Assembly (NCBI GenBank): GCA_947581865.1
Contig: CANPWA010000001.1
Coordinates: forward strand, 124,001 to 188,000
DNA: 64,000 nt
Direction of reading: 5' to 3'
DNA from: an uncultured Acetatifactor sp.
GTDB lineage: Bacteria; Bacillota; Clostridia; Lachnospirales; Lachnospiraceae
Position 1 is the first letter of the stretch, and each line of letters opens with the position of its first letter. Shown here piece by piece: positions 18,046-26,612 of this stretch. Made by a program: the position numbers and the translations under genes. The notes beneath the pieces were generated by a model, which saw nothing but the letters and a program-made list of their open reading frames with translations, was not told the DNA's origin and did no database searches.

Positions 18046-19163
18046 ATTTGGATAATAAAACCATTCTGGTCACAGGGGCAGCAGGCTTTATCGGGAGCAA
18101 TCTTGTACTGGCACTGCTCAGAAGCTGCAGTTTCCTGCAGATCATCGGAATTGATAATTTAAGTGATTATTACGATGTTTCCCTGAAGCGATACAGACTG
18201 AAACAGATCGGGGAGGCGGTTGAGAGAGACTCCCGGAACAAATGGGTTTTTGTGCAGGGATCCATTGCGGACAGGGAGCTTGTAAACAGATTGTTTGAAC
18301 AGTACCGGCCTTGTGTCGTGGTCAATCTGGCGGCGCAGGCGGGAGTGCGTTATTCCATCACAAACCCGGACGCCTATATTGAGACCAATATCATAGGTTT
18401 TTACAACCTTTTGGAGGCATGCAGACATTCTTACGACAATGGGAATACGGGCGTGGAACATTTGGTTTATGCCTCTTCCTCCTCCGTCTATGGCGCGAAC
18501 CATAAGGTCCCTTACTCCACTGAGGATAAAGCAGACAATCCGGTTTCCCTTTACGCAGCGACAAAACGCGCCGATGAGCTTATGGCGCATGCCTATGCAA
18601 AGCTGTACAATATACCGGCCACCGGGCTGAGATTTTTTACCGTATATGGCCCGGCAGGAAGACCGGATATGGCATATTTCGGGTTTACGGACAAGCTGCG
18701 GAAGGGGAAGACCATAGAGATCTTTAATTACGGAAACTGCAGGCGGGATTTTACATACATTGACGACATTGTAAAAGGGGTAGAGCTTGTTATGCGGCAT
18801 CCGCCGGATCGTCAGAACGGATCGGACGGTCTGCCCCTTGCTCCCCATGCGATTTATAATATCGGAAACAGCCGGCCGGAAAATCTGCTGGATTTTGTTA
18901 CCATCCTTCAGGAAGAACTGGTCCGGGCACATGTCCTCCCCGCAGACTATGACTTTGATGAACACAAAAAACTGGTGCCCATGCAGCCGGGAGATGTGGA
19001 AGTCACCTATGCGGATACATCCGATCTGGAGGAAAAATTCGGATTCAGACCATCCACACCGCTGAGGGACGGAATCCGGAAATTTGCGGAATGGTATTAT
19101 GATTTCTATCTTTCCCCCGCATCGTCCAAGGCGGAAGACGGATGCCGTGGGTCGTCTGTCTGA
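18042..19163 (+). CDS. UDP-glucuronate 4-epimerase family NAD-dependent epimerase
   Basis: The 373-residue extended SDR has the NAD motif VTGAAGFIGSNLV at the N-terminus, YASSSSVYGAN, the catalytic YAATKRADEL (Tyr-x3-Lys), and TVYGPAGRPDMAYFGFTDK, the latter typical of UDP-glucuronate 4-epimerases of the CapI/LpsL group. It would make UDP-galacturonate from UDP-glucuronate; the dehydrogenase that supplies UDP-glucuronate is at 22988-24244. ATG 18042 follows GGGGA; ATG 18027 is an alternative. It overlaps the end of wzx and is followed after 21 bases by the PP-loop gene. A UDP-hexosamine-uronate substrate cannot be excluded. Confidence 0.85.
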   Translation: MNLDNKTILVTGAAGFIGSNLVLALLRSCSFLQIIGIDNLSDYYDVSLKRYRLKQIGEAVERDSRNKWVFVQGSIADRELVNRLFEQYRPCVVVNLAAQAGVRYSITNPDAYIETNIIGFYNLLEACRHSYDNGNTGVEHLVYASSSSVYGANHKVPYSTEDKADNPVSLYAATKRADELMAHAYAKLYNIPATGLRFFTVYGPAGRPDMAYFGFTDKLRKGKTIEIFNYGNCRRDFTYIDDIVKGVELVMRHPPDRQNGSDGLPLAPHAIYNIGNSRPENLLDFVTILQEELVRAHVLPADYDFDEHKKLVPMQPGDVEVTYADTSDLEEKFGFRPSTPLRDGIRKFAEWYYDFYLSPASSKAEDGCRGSSV

Positions 19164-19184
19164 AAAAAGAAAGGAATTTTCTAT

Positions 19185-20003
19185 ATGGAGAATACAAATC
19201 GGAACAAAGTGCTGTTGTTATGGTCAGGGGGATGGGACGGGACGTTCCGTCTGCTTCAGCTCGCCCGGCAGGATATCCAGATTCAGCCCATCTATCTCGA
19301 GCATGCAGGCAGGGGAGGCAGAGAAAATGAAAAAGCAGCAATGAAAAGCATACTGGAGCAGATAAAAAAGGATAAATCGTTTATAGCTGACATTTTGGAT
19401 ATAGTGTATTATGATGTAGAGTGGGTGCTGGAAAATTGCAGGGACCGCAGGATCAGCGAAGCTTACCAATATCTGCACAGAGAATATCATGTGGGAAGCC
19501 AGTATGAGTGGTTCGCTCTTTTATGCAAAAAATTAGGAGTACAGATGGAGAGCGCCGTCGTGCATCAGTACCATGGCAAGGTGGAGGATGCGATCGATGC
19601 GGAAGGAGTTCTGGTTCCTGTGGAAAATGATTTCCTGGAAGAAAGATATCGTGTGCTGCCGCAGGGCGAAAAGCAATCGGCATTTCTCTTATTTGGAGAT
19701 CTGATCCTTCCGGTGATAAAACTGACCAAGAAAGATGAAGAGCGGATCGCAAGGGAAAACGGCTGGATCGATATCATGAAATTAACCTGGTTCTGTCATA
19801 CCCCGATCAAAGGTCAGCCCTGTGGTCTGTGCGGGCCGTGTGATGATGCGATGAATACCGGGATGGAGTGGCGGATGCCAAGACAGTCCCAGATCCGATA
19901 CCGATACCGGTTTTTCTTCCGCTGTATCAGAAAAGTCAAAAAGATGATTCACAAGATCATTTCAAAATTAAAAAAACAAACGATAATGCCGGGAGGTAAA
20001 TGA
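19185..20003 (+). CDS. QueC-like PP-loop ATPase with zinc site
   Basis: The 272-residue protein has a PP-loop ATP-binding motif LLWSGGWDGTFR (S14-G15-G16-x-D18) and, near residues 204-219, cysteines C204, C213, C216 and C219. That 9-3-3 spacing matches the zinc ligands of QueC (7-cyano-7-deazaguanine synthase). QueC adenylates a carboxylate and converts it via an amide to a nitrile. No queD, queE or queF is nearby, so a queuosine role is unlikely here. Flanked by UDP-uronate genes and followed one base later by a GltS-like carrier, it could activate a sugar carboxylate for amidation; this is inference. A basic C-terminal tail (about 238-272) follows the zinc site. Confidence 0.75.
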   Translation: MENTNRNKVLLLWSGGWDGTFRLLQLARQDIQIQPIYLEHAGRGGRENEKAAMKSILEQIKKDKSFIADILDIVYYDVEWVLENCRDRRISEAYQYLHREYHVGSQYEWFALLCKKLGVQMESAVVHQYHGKVEDAIDAEGVLVPVENDFLEERYRVLPQGEKQSAFLLFGDLILPVIKLTKKDEERIARENGWIDIMKLTWFCHTPIKGQPCGLCGPCDDAMNTGMEWRMPRQSQIRYRYRFFFRCIRKVKKMIHKIISKLKKQTIMPGGK

Positions 20004-20004
20004 G

Positions 20005-21357
20005 ATGAGTTTTATGATTGCTTTTGGTTTTGCCAGTATAATGCTGTGTCTGGGTATGTTATTGCGGGCAAAGATTCCGGTTTTTCGGAAAATGCTTGTT
20101 CCTGCCAGCGTGATAGGCGGTATGCTGGGGTTTGTATTTATGAATTTGGTTCCGTGGACAGGGCTGGATATCGGTACGGACTCCAATATGTACACTACGA
20201 TCGTAAACGAGCTTTTTACGGTGTCCTTCATCTCCATCAGCCTGACCAGCGCGCCCAAGGGAAATGACAGTGCGAAAAGTGTGATCAAGGGTGCGGTAGG
20301 TTTAGGGCTGGTATGGTGTCTGCTCTATGCCCTGACGCCGATGGTGGCGACAGGTATCGTGTACCTGGCAGGGAACAGCGTGGGGATGGATACCATATAC
20401 GGAATGCTGATTCAGTTCGCATTTTGTCAGGGACCGGGTCAGTCCGCTACCTACGGCGCAATTTTTGAACAGTTTGGCTGGGATAATGCGGCTACGGTTG
20501 CGATCGCCTATTCGGTAATCGGTTTTATCGTGGCGTTTTGTGTCGGAATTCCTGTAGCAAAATGGGGAATCAAAAAAGGAATCGCCAAAAACTGCGGAAA
20601 GATTGATGAATCCATCTTAAAAGGCTATCTTGCAAAAGACGAGCAGAAGGAATATATGGTAAAGGATACTACCTGTAACAGTAACATCGAGACATTGGCA
20701 TTCCATTTTGCTCTTATAGGGGTATGCTATATCCTGGCGGTGGGGATCGCAAGAGTTCTTTCCCTGATCCCCGGATTCCTTGGGACCTCCATGGGCAGCA
20801 TGATGTTTATGAATGGTATGTATGCCGCTTATATTGTAAAATGGATCATGAAAAAACTGCACCTGGATTTCCTGCAGGAGAATACATTGCAGAGTAAGAT
20901 CACGGGCTGGTCGGCGGATTATCTGGTGGTCTGCGCCTTTATGGCGGTTTCTCTGGAGATCATCAAGGACTGGATGCCTTTGATGATACTGATCAGTCTT
21001 GTGATCACCGTGATCACGGCTGTGGTATGCTTCTATTTTGGGCAGAGATTCGGGGGTGAGAATGATTTTGAACGTGCTCTCGGATTATATGGGACCTGTA
21101 CGGGCACCGTGCCCAGCGGTGTTGCTCTGGTCCGCATTGTGGATCCTGATTTCCATACCAGCACAAGTGTTGAGCTGGGAGCCTGTAATCTGGTGATGAT
21201 GGCAAGTACACCGGTGTATATAATCATTTTGGCGCTGGCATCGGGGAGCATGGGAATGCTTCCGGCAATCCTGGGGCTGGGAGGCTGTGTAGTGGTATAT
21301 CTCATCGCTCTGAAACTGACAAAACTATGGGGCAAAAAAACATTTAACTGGAAATAA
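20005..21357 (+). CDS. GltS-like sodium/glutamate symporter family protein
   Basis: The 450-residue integral membrane protein has about twelve helices in two halves, each with a glycine-rich re-entrant segment (QFAFCQGPGQSATYGAIF in the first, GTCTGTVPSGVALVRIVDPD in the second). These are hallmarks of the ESS/GltS family, whose known members import glutamate with sodium. The ribosome site GGGAGG overlaps the end of the previous gene and the coding regions are one base apart, so they are co-translated. Why an amino-acid-type carrier is embedded in a glycan operon is unclear; it may supply glutamate or transport another small acid. Confidence 0.82.
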   Translation: MSFMIAFGFASIMLCLGMLLRAKIPVFRKMLVPASVIGGMLGFVFMNLVPWTGLDIGTDSNMYTTIVNELFTVSFISISLTSAPKGNDSAKSVIKGAVGLGLVWCLLYALTPMVATGIVYLAGNSVGMDTIYGMLIQFAFCQGPGQSATYGAIFEQFGWDNAATVAIAYSVIGFIVAFCVGIPVAKWGIKKGIAKNCGKIDESILKGYLAKDEQKEYMVKDTTCNSNIETLAFHFALIGVCYILAVGIARVLSLIPGFLGTSMGSMMFMNGMYAAYIVKWIMKKLHLDFLQENTLQSKITGWSADYLVVCAFMAVSLEIIKDWMPLMILISLVITVITAVVCFYFGQRFGGENDFERALGLYGTCTGTVPSGVALVRIVDPDFHTSTSVELGACNLVMMASTPVYIIILALASGSMGMLPAILGLGGCVVVYLIALKLTKLWGKKTFNWK

Positions 21358-21374
21358 TAAAGCGGGTGAGAGCT

Positions 21375-22982
21375 ATGGAGCAGATTTATTACAACGGTAA
21401 GATCATTACAATGGAGAAAAGGGATGCGGCAGAGGAGCTGGAGCAGGCGCCGGAGGCTGTGCTGGTGCGGGATCATCTGATCGCCGCGGCGGGAAGTCTG
21501 GAGGAGATGACAAAGCTTGCCGGAAGCGGGGCAGAAATGAAGGATCTGCAGGGAAAGTGTCTTATGCCGGGATTTATAGATTCCCACAGTCATTTTGTGA
21601 TGAATGGCAGGATGTTGTCATGGGCAGCTCTGTCTGCCTGTACATCCTTTGATGAGATTATCACTGCCTTAAAGGAACATATAGAAAAGAATCATATTAC
21701 GGATGAAGGGGCAGTGCTGGGATTCGGATACGATCATAACTTTCTGAAAGAAGGCGCCCATCCGGACAAGAGTGTCCTGGACCGTGTCAGCGCTACGATT
21801 CCCATATTCATCCTGCATGTTTCTGCCCACCTTGCCTGTGCGAATTCCGCCGCCCTTGCGGCGGCGGGCATTGATGCCTCCACTCCGGACCCTCAGGGCG
21901 GGGTGATCGGCAGGCGGAACGAAAGCGGGGAGCCGAGCGGTTATGTGGAAGAAGCCGGCATGAATCTGCTGCAGAAGGTCATACTGCCAAAGGTAAAGCC
22001 TGATTATGACAGTATGCTGCAGAAGATGCAGGAAACCTATATGAAAAACGGAATCACTACCGTGCAGGACGGCGCCTCCACGGAGGATGATATGGATGCT
22101 TTGTTTGCCATGAGCAGATCGAAAGCCCTGAAGATCGATGTGGTTGCGTATCCTCTGATGACCTCCGGCGGCGTTAAGGTGATGGAGGAGTACGGGGAAA
22201 AGTATAAGCAATATGTCAATCGATTGAAGATCGGCGGTTATAAGCTCGTTTTGGACGGTTCCCCCCAGGGGAGATCGGCATGGATGTCAGAACCTTATCT
22301 GGGGGAGGATGCAGATTATTGCGGATATCCGTGGATGGAGGATGAAGCGGTCGAGGCTTATGTCAAACAGGCTGTGGAGGAACACAGACAGCTTTTGGCG
22401 CACTGTAACGGCGATGCAGCCAGTGAGCAGTTTATCAGGGCATACGAAAAGGCGCCGCAGGGCAAAGATCGTCTCCGCCCGGTCATGATCCACTGTCAGA
22501 CCGTCCGAAATGATCAGCTGGACAGAATGGCGAAGCTTTCTATGATCGCGTCCATATTTGTGGGGCATGTGTGGTACTGGGGTGACATCCATATGAAAAA
22601 TTTCGGACCCCTGCGCGGCAATCACATCAGCCCGGTAAAGGATGCCCTGGACAGAAATGTGAAAGTGACTTTTCATCAGGATACGCCGGTGACGGATGCG
22701 GATATGCTGCACTCTGTCTGGTGCAGTGTCAACAGGATCAGCCGCGGTGGCAGCAGGATCGGGGAGGATCAGGCCGTTTCCGTGTATGAGGCGCTTAAGG
22801 CGGTCACGATCAATGGGGCATATCAGTATTTTGAAGAGGAGAGTAAGGGGAGTATCGCAGCGGGAAAAAGGGCGGATCTGGTCATTCTGGATCGCTCACC
22901 CCTTGAAACGGATCCTCTGGAGATCAAAGATATTAAGGTGTTGGCTGCGATAAAAGACGGAGAAACCATATGGAGGAGGTAG
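21375..22982 (+). CDS. YtcJ-like metal-dependent amidohydrolase
   Basis: The 535-residue protein belongs to the amidohydrolase family 3/YtcJ group. The N-terminal YYNGKIITM strand begins the composite beta-sandwich domain, and the metal motif H71-S-H73 sits in [15 protein letters not shown]. Further His-containing blocks, [10 protein letters not shown] and [10 protein letters not shown], follow, and the C-terminus [14 protein letters not shown] closes the second sandwich. Family members hydrolyse amides or related C-N bonds, mostly with unknown substrates. It lies directly after the GltS-like gene and six bases before ugd, inside the uronate block. A catabolic or trimming role on an amide-bearing sugar is possible but unproven. 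Confidence 0.82.
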   Translation: MEQIYYNGKIITMEKRDAAEELEQAPEAVLVRDHLIAAAGSLEEMTKLAGSGAEMKDLQGKCLMPGFIDSHSHFVMNGRMLSWAALSACTSFDEIITALKEHIEKNHITDEGAVLGFGYDHNFLKEGAHPDKSVLDRVSATIPIFILHVSAHLACANSAALAAAGIDASTPDPQGGVIGRRNESGEPSGYVEEAGMNLLQKVILPKVKPDYDSMLQKMQETYMKNGITTVQDGASTEDDMDALFAMSRSKALKIDVVAYPLMTSGGVKVMEEYGEKYKQYVNRLKIGGYKLVLDGSPQGRSAWMSEPYLGEDADYCGYPWMEDEAVEAYVKQAVEEHRQLLAHCNGDAASEQFIRAYEKAPQGKDRLRPVMIHCQTVRNDQLDRMAKLSMIASIFVGHVWYWGDIHMKNFGPLRGNHISPVKDALDRNVKVTFHQDTPVTDADMLHSVWCSVNRISRGGSRIGEDQAVSVYEALKAVTINGAYQYFEEESKGSIAAGKRADLVILDRSPLETDPLEIKDIKVLAAIKDGETIWRR

Positions 22983-22987
22983 CGCGG

Positions 22988-24244
22988 ATGCGTAATTTTG
23001 AAGATCTAAAGATTGCTGTGGCAGGAAGCGGTTATGTGGGGCTGTCCATCGCCACCCTCTTATCCGTACACCATGAGGTGGCGCTGGTGGATGTGATCCC
23101 GGAGAAAGTGGATATGGTGAATCGGAGACAGTCGCCCATCCGGGACGACGAAATTGAAAGGTTTTTTGCCGAAAAAAAGCTGCGTCTTGCAGCGACACTG
23201 GACGCGGAAGGTTCTTACCGGGACGCCGATTTTGTGGTGATTGCCACTCCCACCAACTATGACAGCAACAAAAACTTCTTTGACACTTCGGCGGTGGAGA
23301 CGGTGATCGAACTGGTGCTGAAGAGCAATCCCGATGCCATCATGGTGATCAAATCCACCATTCCCGTCGGATATACGGAGACGGTCCGGAAGAAATACCA
23401 CACGGAGAACATCCTGTTCAGCCCGGAATTTCTGCGGGAATCCAAGGCGCTCTATGACAATCTGTATCCCAGCAGGATCATTGTGGGGACAGATCTGAAA
23501 AACGAGAGACTGATGGAGGCTGCCCATACCTTTGCCGCGCTGCTGCAGGAGGGAGCAGTCAAGGAGAAGATTGACACTTTGTTTATGGGATTCACGGAAG
23601 CCGAGGCGGTGAAGCTGTTTGCCAACACCTATCTGGCGCTGCGGGTCAGCTATTTTAATGAGCTGGACACCTATGCGGAGATGAAAGGGCTGGATACCAG
23701 GGCGATCATCGAGGGCGTCTGCCTTGATCCGAGGATCGGTATGCAGTACAATAATCCTTCTTTTGGCTATGGAGGATACTGCCTGCCCAAGGACACGAAG
23801 CAGCTTTTGGCAAACTATCAGGATGTGCCGGAGAATCTGATCGAGGCCATCGTGGAAGCCAATCGGACGAGAAAGGATTTTATTGCCGACAGGGTGCTTT
23901 GCAAGGCGGGGTATTATGACTATGCCGACAGCACGGAGTGGGATAAAAGCAGGGAGAAAAATGTGGTGATCGGTGTGTATCGCCTGACGATGAAGACCAA
24001 CTCCGACAATTTCCGCCAGAGCAGCATTCAGGGCATCATGAAGCGCGTGAAGGCAAAGGGCGCAACAGTCATCGTCTACGAACCCACGCTGGAGGATGGC
24101 AGCACCTTTTTTGGCAGTAAGGTGGTCAACCGGCTGGAGGATTTCAAGGGGCTGAGTGACGCCATTATCGCGAACCGCTATGAGCCCTGTCTCGATGATG
24201 TGCGGGATAAGGTCTATACGAGGGATATTTTCCGCCGGGATTAG
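22988..24244 (+). CDS. ugd: UDP-glucose 6-dehydrogenase
   Basis: The 418-residue nucleotide-sugar dehydrogenase has the NAD motif [15 protein letters not shown], the central dimer helix containing [17 protein letters not shown], and the catalytic cysteine C265 in [13 protein letters not shown]. It oxidises UDP-glucose twice to UDP-glucuronate, feeding the 4-epimerase at 18042-19163. ATG 22988 is favoured since AGGAGG lies eight bases upstream inside the previous gene's stop. It ends only four bases from the convergent BlaR1-type gene with no evident terminator between. Confidence 0.9.
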   Translation: MRNFEDLKIAVAGSGYVGLSIATLLSVHHEVALVDVIPEKVDMVNRRQSPIRDDEIERFFAEKKLRLAATLDAEGSYRDADFVVIATPTNYDSNKNFFDTSAVETVIELVLKSNPDAIMVIKSTIPVGYTETVRKKYHTENILFSPEFLRESKALYDNLYPSRIIVGTDLKNERLMEAAHTFAALLQEGAVKEKIDTLFMGFTEAEAVKLFANTYLALRVSYFNELDTYAEMKGLDTRAIIEGVCLDPRIGMQYNNPSFGYGGYCLPKDTKQLLANYQDVPENLIEAIVEANRTRKDFIADRVLCKAGYYDYADSTEWDKSREKNVVIGVYRLTMKTNSDNFRQSSIQGIMKRVKAKGATVIVYEPTLEDGSTFFGSKVVNRLEDFKGLSDAIIANRYEPCLDDVRDKVYTRDIFRRD

Positions 24245-24248
24245 AAGC

Positions 24249-25442
24249 TTATTTGGGGCAGTTGTCCTTTGTGTAGATGACGATATCCTTGGGATAATAT
24301 TGCAGGGAGTCTTCGGTCAGCAGATATTCATTGTTATAGTAGATGTCGTAGGTACCATCGCCGTTGTCGATGCAGTAGGAGTCTTCGTCTATTGAATAAG
24401 TATAATCAGCGGCATGAATCTCTGTTCTAGGTGATAAAGGGGAAGTAGCTATATTTCCCGGGTTATAATATATTTCCCATATAATTGAATAAGAGAAGAT
24501 ATAGAAGAGAAGGATTATCACGCAGAAGGCAAGGGACAATGAATTCTTTCTTTTTTCCTGATTGTTATACAACATGATATATCTTTTCTGCAGATCGCTC
24601 TGCTCTGTGGGCAGTAATGCCATGGTAAAGCTTCTGAGAACGGGAGCTTTGGCATTGGCGTATTCGGACGCATTGATGAGACAGTTCATATAGTCCATGG
24701 TGGAATCCACCTTGGTCAGCGTCAGGTCGTGGTCGATCCGCATCTCCAGCAGGACATCCGTCTGGCGGTTGAGCAGGATGCAAAAAGGATCCCACCAATA
24801 CATCAGAGTGATCAGCCGGATAAAGCATTTTAGCAGCAGATCATGGTGAAAATGGTGGGAAGCCTCGTGCTGTAGGATATAGTAGATGTCTGTCTCGGGC
24901 AGAGCGAACCGCTCCGGGACGAGGATGCGCGGCGCAAAGACACCGAAGAGGACCGGCACATCCAGCCCGGGCATCTCGATCACGGTAAAACGGTTTCTGC
25001 GCCCGTGCTCTCTGCAGATGCGCTCCAGCAGTCTGCGGTAGGGCTCGGTATCGGTGACCACCTTTCCATACAGGGTGACAGCGTAACGGGCTTTGAGATA
25101 TGCCAGCAGGTATCTTGCCAGCCCGACCGCAAAACCAATGCCCCAGATCCATTTAAAGATCCGCCACAGGGTGATCTTCTCTGTCCCGAGATAAAACAAA
25201 GCACCGTTGCGGAAAAATACCGCAACCTTTGAGATCGCCAGGGGAAGGCGAAGGGTTTTGGTGAATGCAAATTCGCAGGGCAGCAGGAGGCGGAGCAGCA
25301 CAAAAACGGCAAAGAAGGCAAGCAGCTTATAACCGGCGCGGATCATCAGCTTGGTGTCACACAAAAAGATTGTCAGGATCACCAGAAATAAGTTGGTGGT
25401 AAGGACGGTCATCAGCAGGGTTGTCATGGAAAGATGTAACAT
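24249..25442 (-). CDS. BlaR1/MecR1-type M56 membrane metallopeptidase
   Basis: The 397-residue protein has three or four N-terminal membrane helices, then the M56 zinc motif HEASHHFHHD (H192-E193-x2-H196), and a final helix at about 301-322. The remaining 75 residues face outward and contain a short repetitive Tyr/Asp-rich region (IDNGDGTYDIYYNNEYLL), not the penicillin-binding sensor of classical BlaR1. Family members sense an extracellular signal and proteolytically inactivate the cognate BlaI-type repressor encoded just upstream, here 11 bases away. The signal is therefore probably not a beta-lactam. Confidence 0.85.
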   Translation of the reverse strand: MLHLSMTTLLMTVLTTNLFLVILTIFLCDTKLMIRAGYKLLAFFAVFVLLRLLLPCEFAFTKTLRLPLAISKVAVFFRNGALFYLGTEKITLWRIFKWIWGIGFAVGLARYLLAYLKARYAVTLYGKVVTDTEPYRRLLERICREHGRRNRFTVIEMPGLDVPVLFGVFAPRILVPERFALPETDIYYILQHEASHHFHHDLLLKCFIRLITLMYWWDPFCILLNRQTDVLLEMRIDHDLTLTKVDSTMDYMNCLINASEYANAKAPVLRSFTMALLPTEQSDLQKRYIMLYNNQEKRKNSLSLAFCVIILLFYIFSYSIIWEIYYNPGNIATSPLSPRTEIHAADYTYSIDEDSYCIDNGDGTYDIYYNNEYLLTEDSLQYYPKDIVIYTKDNCPK

Positions 25443-25453
25443 AGGTACCTCTT

Positions 25454-25852
25454 TTACTTTTTCTTGGAGTATTTCTGTTCGTATTCTTTCAGCATGTTTT
25501 TCATTTCCGTAACGTCTTTCCGATTTTCCTCCGGGGAGCGGTTCCCGTCCAGCAGTGCGGCGAAGAGGGCGCTCTTGGGGATAATGTCACGGAAACTGGA
25601 ATAATTGTCTGCGAAGTCCCGCAGGATGATGTCGCGGGAGCTCTCCGAGGGGCGGTAAGTGCGGCTCAGCACCTTGCCGCTGTGGGTGACGCCCACCACC
25701 TCCACCAGCTTCTCCCGAAGGAGCTTCCTAAGGACGGCAGTGACCGTGCTCTGGGTCAGCCCTTCGCCCGCGTTTACGATATCCGTCGCCATCAGGGGCT
25801 GGTCCGACTTCCACAGGATATTCAGTACGTCTAATTCTCTGGGATTCATCAT
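25454..25852 (-). CDS. BlaI/MecI/CopY-family transcriptional repressor
   Basis: The 132-residue protein starts MMNPRELDVLNILWKSDQP, a typical BlaI winged-helix opening, with the recognition region TQSTVTAVLRKLLREKLVEV and a C-terminal dimerisation helix. ATG 25852 follows GGAAAGGAAAC; upstream in-frame sequence shows no family similarity. It is the first gene of a two-gene unit with the M56 protease. Typical BlaI-type repressors bind dyads overlapping their own promoter; no canonical TACA-n-TGTA dyad is obvious near the promoter at 25902-25930. Target genes could include the secreted protein and glycan genes. Confidence 0.87.
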   Translation of the reverse strand: MMNPRELDVLNILWKSDQPLMATDIVNAGEGLTQSTVTAVLRKLLREKLVEVVGVTHSGKVLSRTYRPSESSRDIILRDFADNYSSFRDIIPKSALFAALLDGNRSPEENRKDVTEMKNMLKEYEQKYSKKK

Positions 25853-25901
25853 AATGTCCGTTTCCTTTCCGTCTGATATATAATAAGATTTAGATACGGT
25901 C

Positions 25902-25930
25902 ATTATAAAATATTTCATGGCAGAAGTCAA
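25902..25930 (-). promoter_or_regulatory. SigA-type promoter of the BlaI/BlaR1-type pair
   Basis: On the minus strand TTGACT (25930-25925) and TATAAT (25907-25902) are separated by 17 bases, giving a strong consensus about 50 bases upstream of the repressor start. Confidence 0.75.
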
Positions 25931-26040
25931 CAAAAACAGACCTTTCCCATAGTTTTCCACCGTGATGAAAAGTCTGTCTGTATTGCTGTTAAATTGGCGC
26001 GGGGAATTATCGCTCAGATACCCTGACCCTGGGGTCTGTT

Positions 26041-26292
26041 TTACAGATTGCGCACAAAGATCCAGGGTCCTTCCCATTCTCCGGTGGAACAATTCCAAAG
26101 GCGCTTGTACAGTTTGCTGCCGATCTGTAGAAACCGCCATTCCTTGATATCCTGATTGGGCTCTGCGACTGTGGAACCGCCGGGGGCAGCTGCCTGTGCG
26201 GGAAGGGAAGCGGCAGGTGTCACCAAAAGACACAGGCTGCAGCTTGCGATGCCGATAGCGGCTGCGATGCGTCTCATAATTTTTGTCTTCAT
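26041..26292 (-). CDS. Small secreted protein of unknown function
   Basis: The 83-residue product has a basic start (MKTKIMRR), a hydrophobic core (about 9-27) and a likely signal peptidase I site after PAQA (about residue 34). The mature part of about 50 residues ends with EWRFLQIGSKLYKRLWNCS and TGEWEGPWIF, rich in Trp and aromatic residues in a way seen in small exported clostridial proteins. A TAAGGAGGAA ribosome site and a consensus promoter upstream support a real, well-expressed gene. No family function known. Its position next to an M56 sensor pair makes it a candidate ligand, target or co-regulated factor. Confidence 0.75.
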   Translation of the reverse strand: MKTKIMRRIAAAIGIASCSLCLLVTPAASLPAQAAAPGGSTVAEPNQDIKEWRFLQIGSKLYKRLWNCSTGEWEGPWIFVRNL

Positions 26293-26350
26293 AAGATCAA
26301 TTTCCTCCTTAGTATAAATGAACTGTTACGACAATCTGTTACTACTATAA

Positions 26351-26379
26351 AATATACCAAGATAACATTGTGTTGTCAA
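26351..26379 (-). promoter_or_regulatory. Consensus promoter of the small secreted protein
   Basis: On the minus strand TTGACA (26379-26374) and TATATT (26356-26351) with a 17-base spacer, embedded in AT-rich DNA. It is the closest match to consensus found in the window, suggesting strong expression. Confidence 0.8.
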
Positions 26380-26500
26380 TATAAAAATGAAAAAATCTTT
26401 ATTATGCGGACGCCCGGTCAGAAAGCGGCCCGTTTTCAAACGGTGGCAGGGATTCAAAAGCCGGGCGCTGTGGAATACTGCGGAAACTCGGGATATTATC

Positions 26501-26529
26501 TTGACTTTTATACCCATTTCTGATATATA
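26501..26529 (+). promoter_or_regulatory. Promoter of the pseB-pseC unit
   Basis: TTGACT (26501-26506), 17-base spacer, TATATA (26524-26529), with TGA immediately before the -10 forming an extended -10 element. It lies about 85 bases upstream of the pseB start. Confidence 0.72.
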
Positions 26530-26612
26530 AATTAAAGAAAAGCAGCCGTACAGTATGGTAAAGATCGGCAGGCGCAATGAGCCGGGCGAAAGAGATAAAA
26601 AGAGAGGATATT

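Larger units (their letters stand above)
26293..26612 (+). other. Gene-free divergent control region (320 bases)
   Basis: The stretch holds the leader and promoter of the minus-strand secreted protein (26293-26379) and the promoter and leader of pseB (26501-26612). In between (about 26400-26500) is a GC-richer segment with no credible open frame, ribosome site or hairpin followed by a T tract. Confidence 0.6.

Noticed and set aside
19164..19184. PreQ1-type riboswitch before the QueC-like gene
   Set aside because: Only 21 bases separate it from the preceding gene, with no space for an aptamer; it seems cotranscribed with upstream genes.
25853..25940. Canonical BlaI operator dyad near the repressor promoter
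   Set aside because: No TACA-n-TGTA type inverted repeat could be seen; only AT-rich sequence around the -10.
25853..26233. Long N-terminal extension of the BlaI-type repressor
   Set aside because: BlaI-family similarity begins at MNPREL; the extension crosses the promoter at 25902-25930 and resembles nothing.
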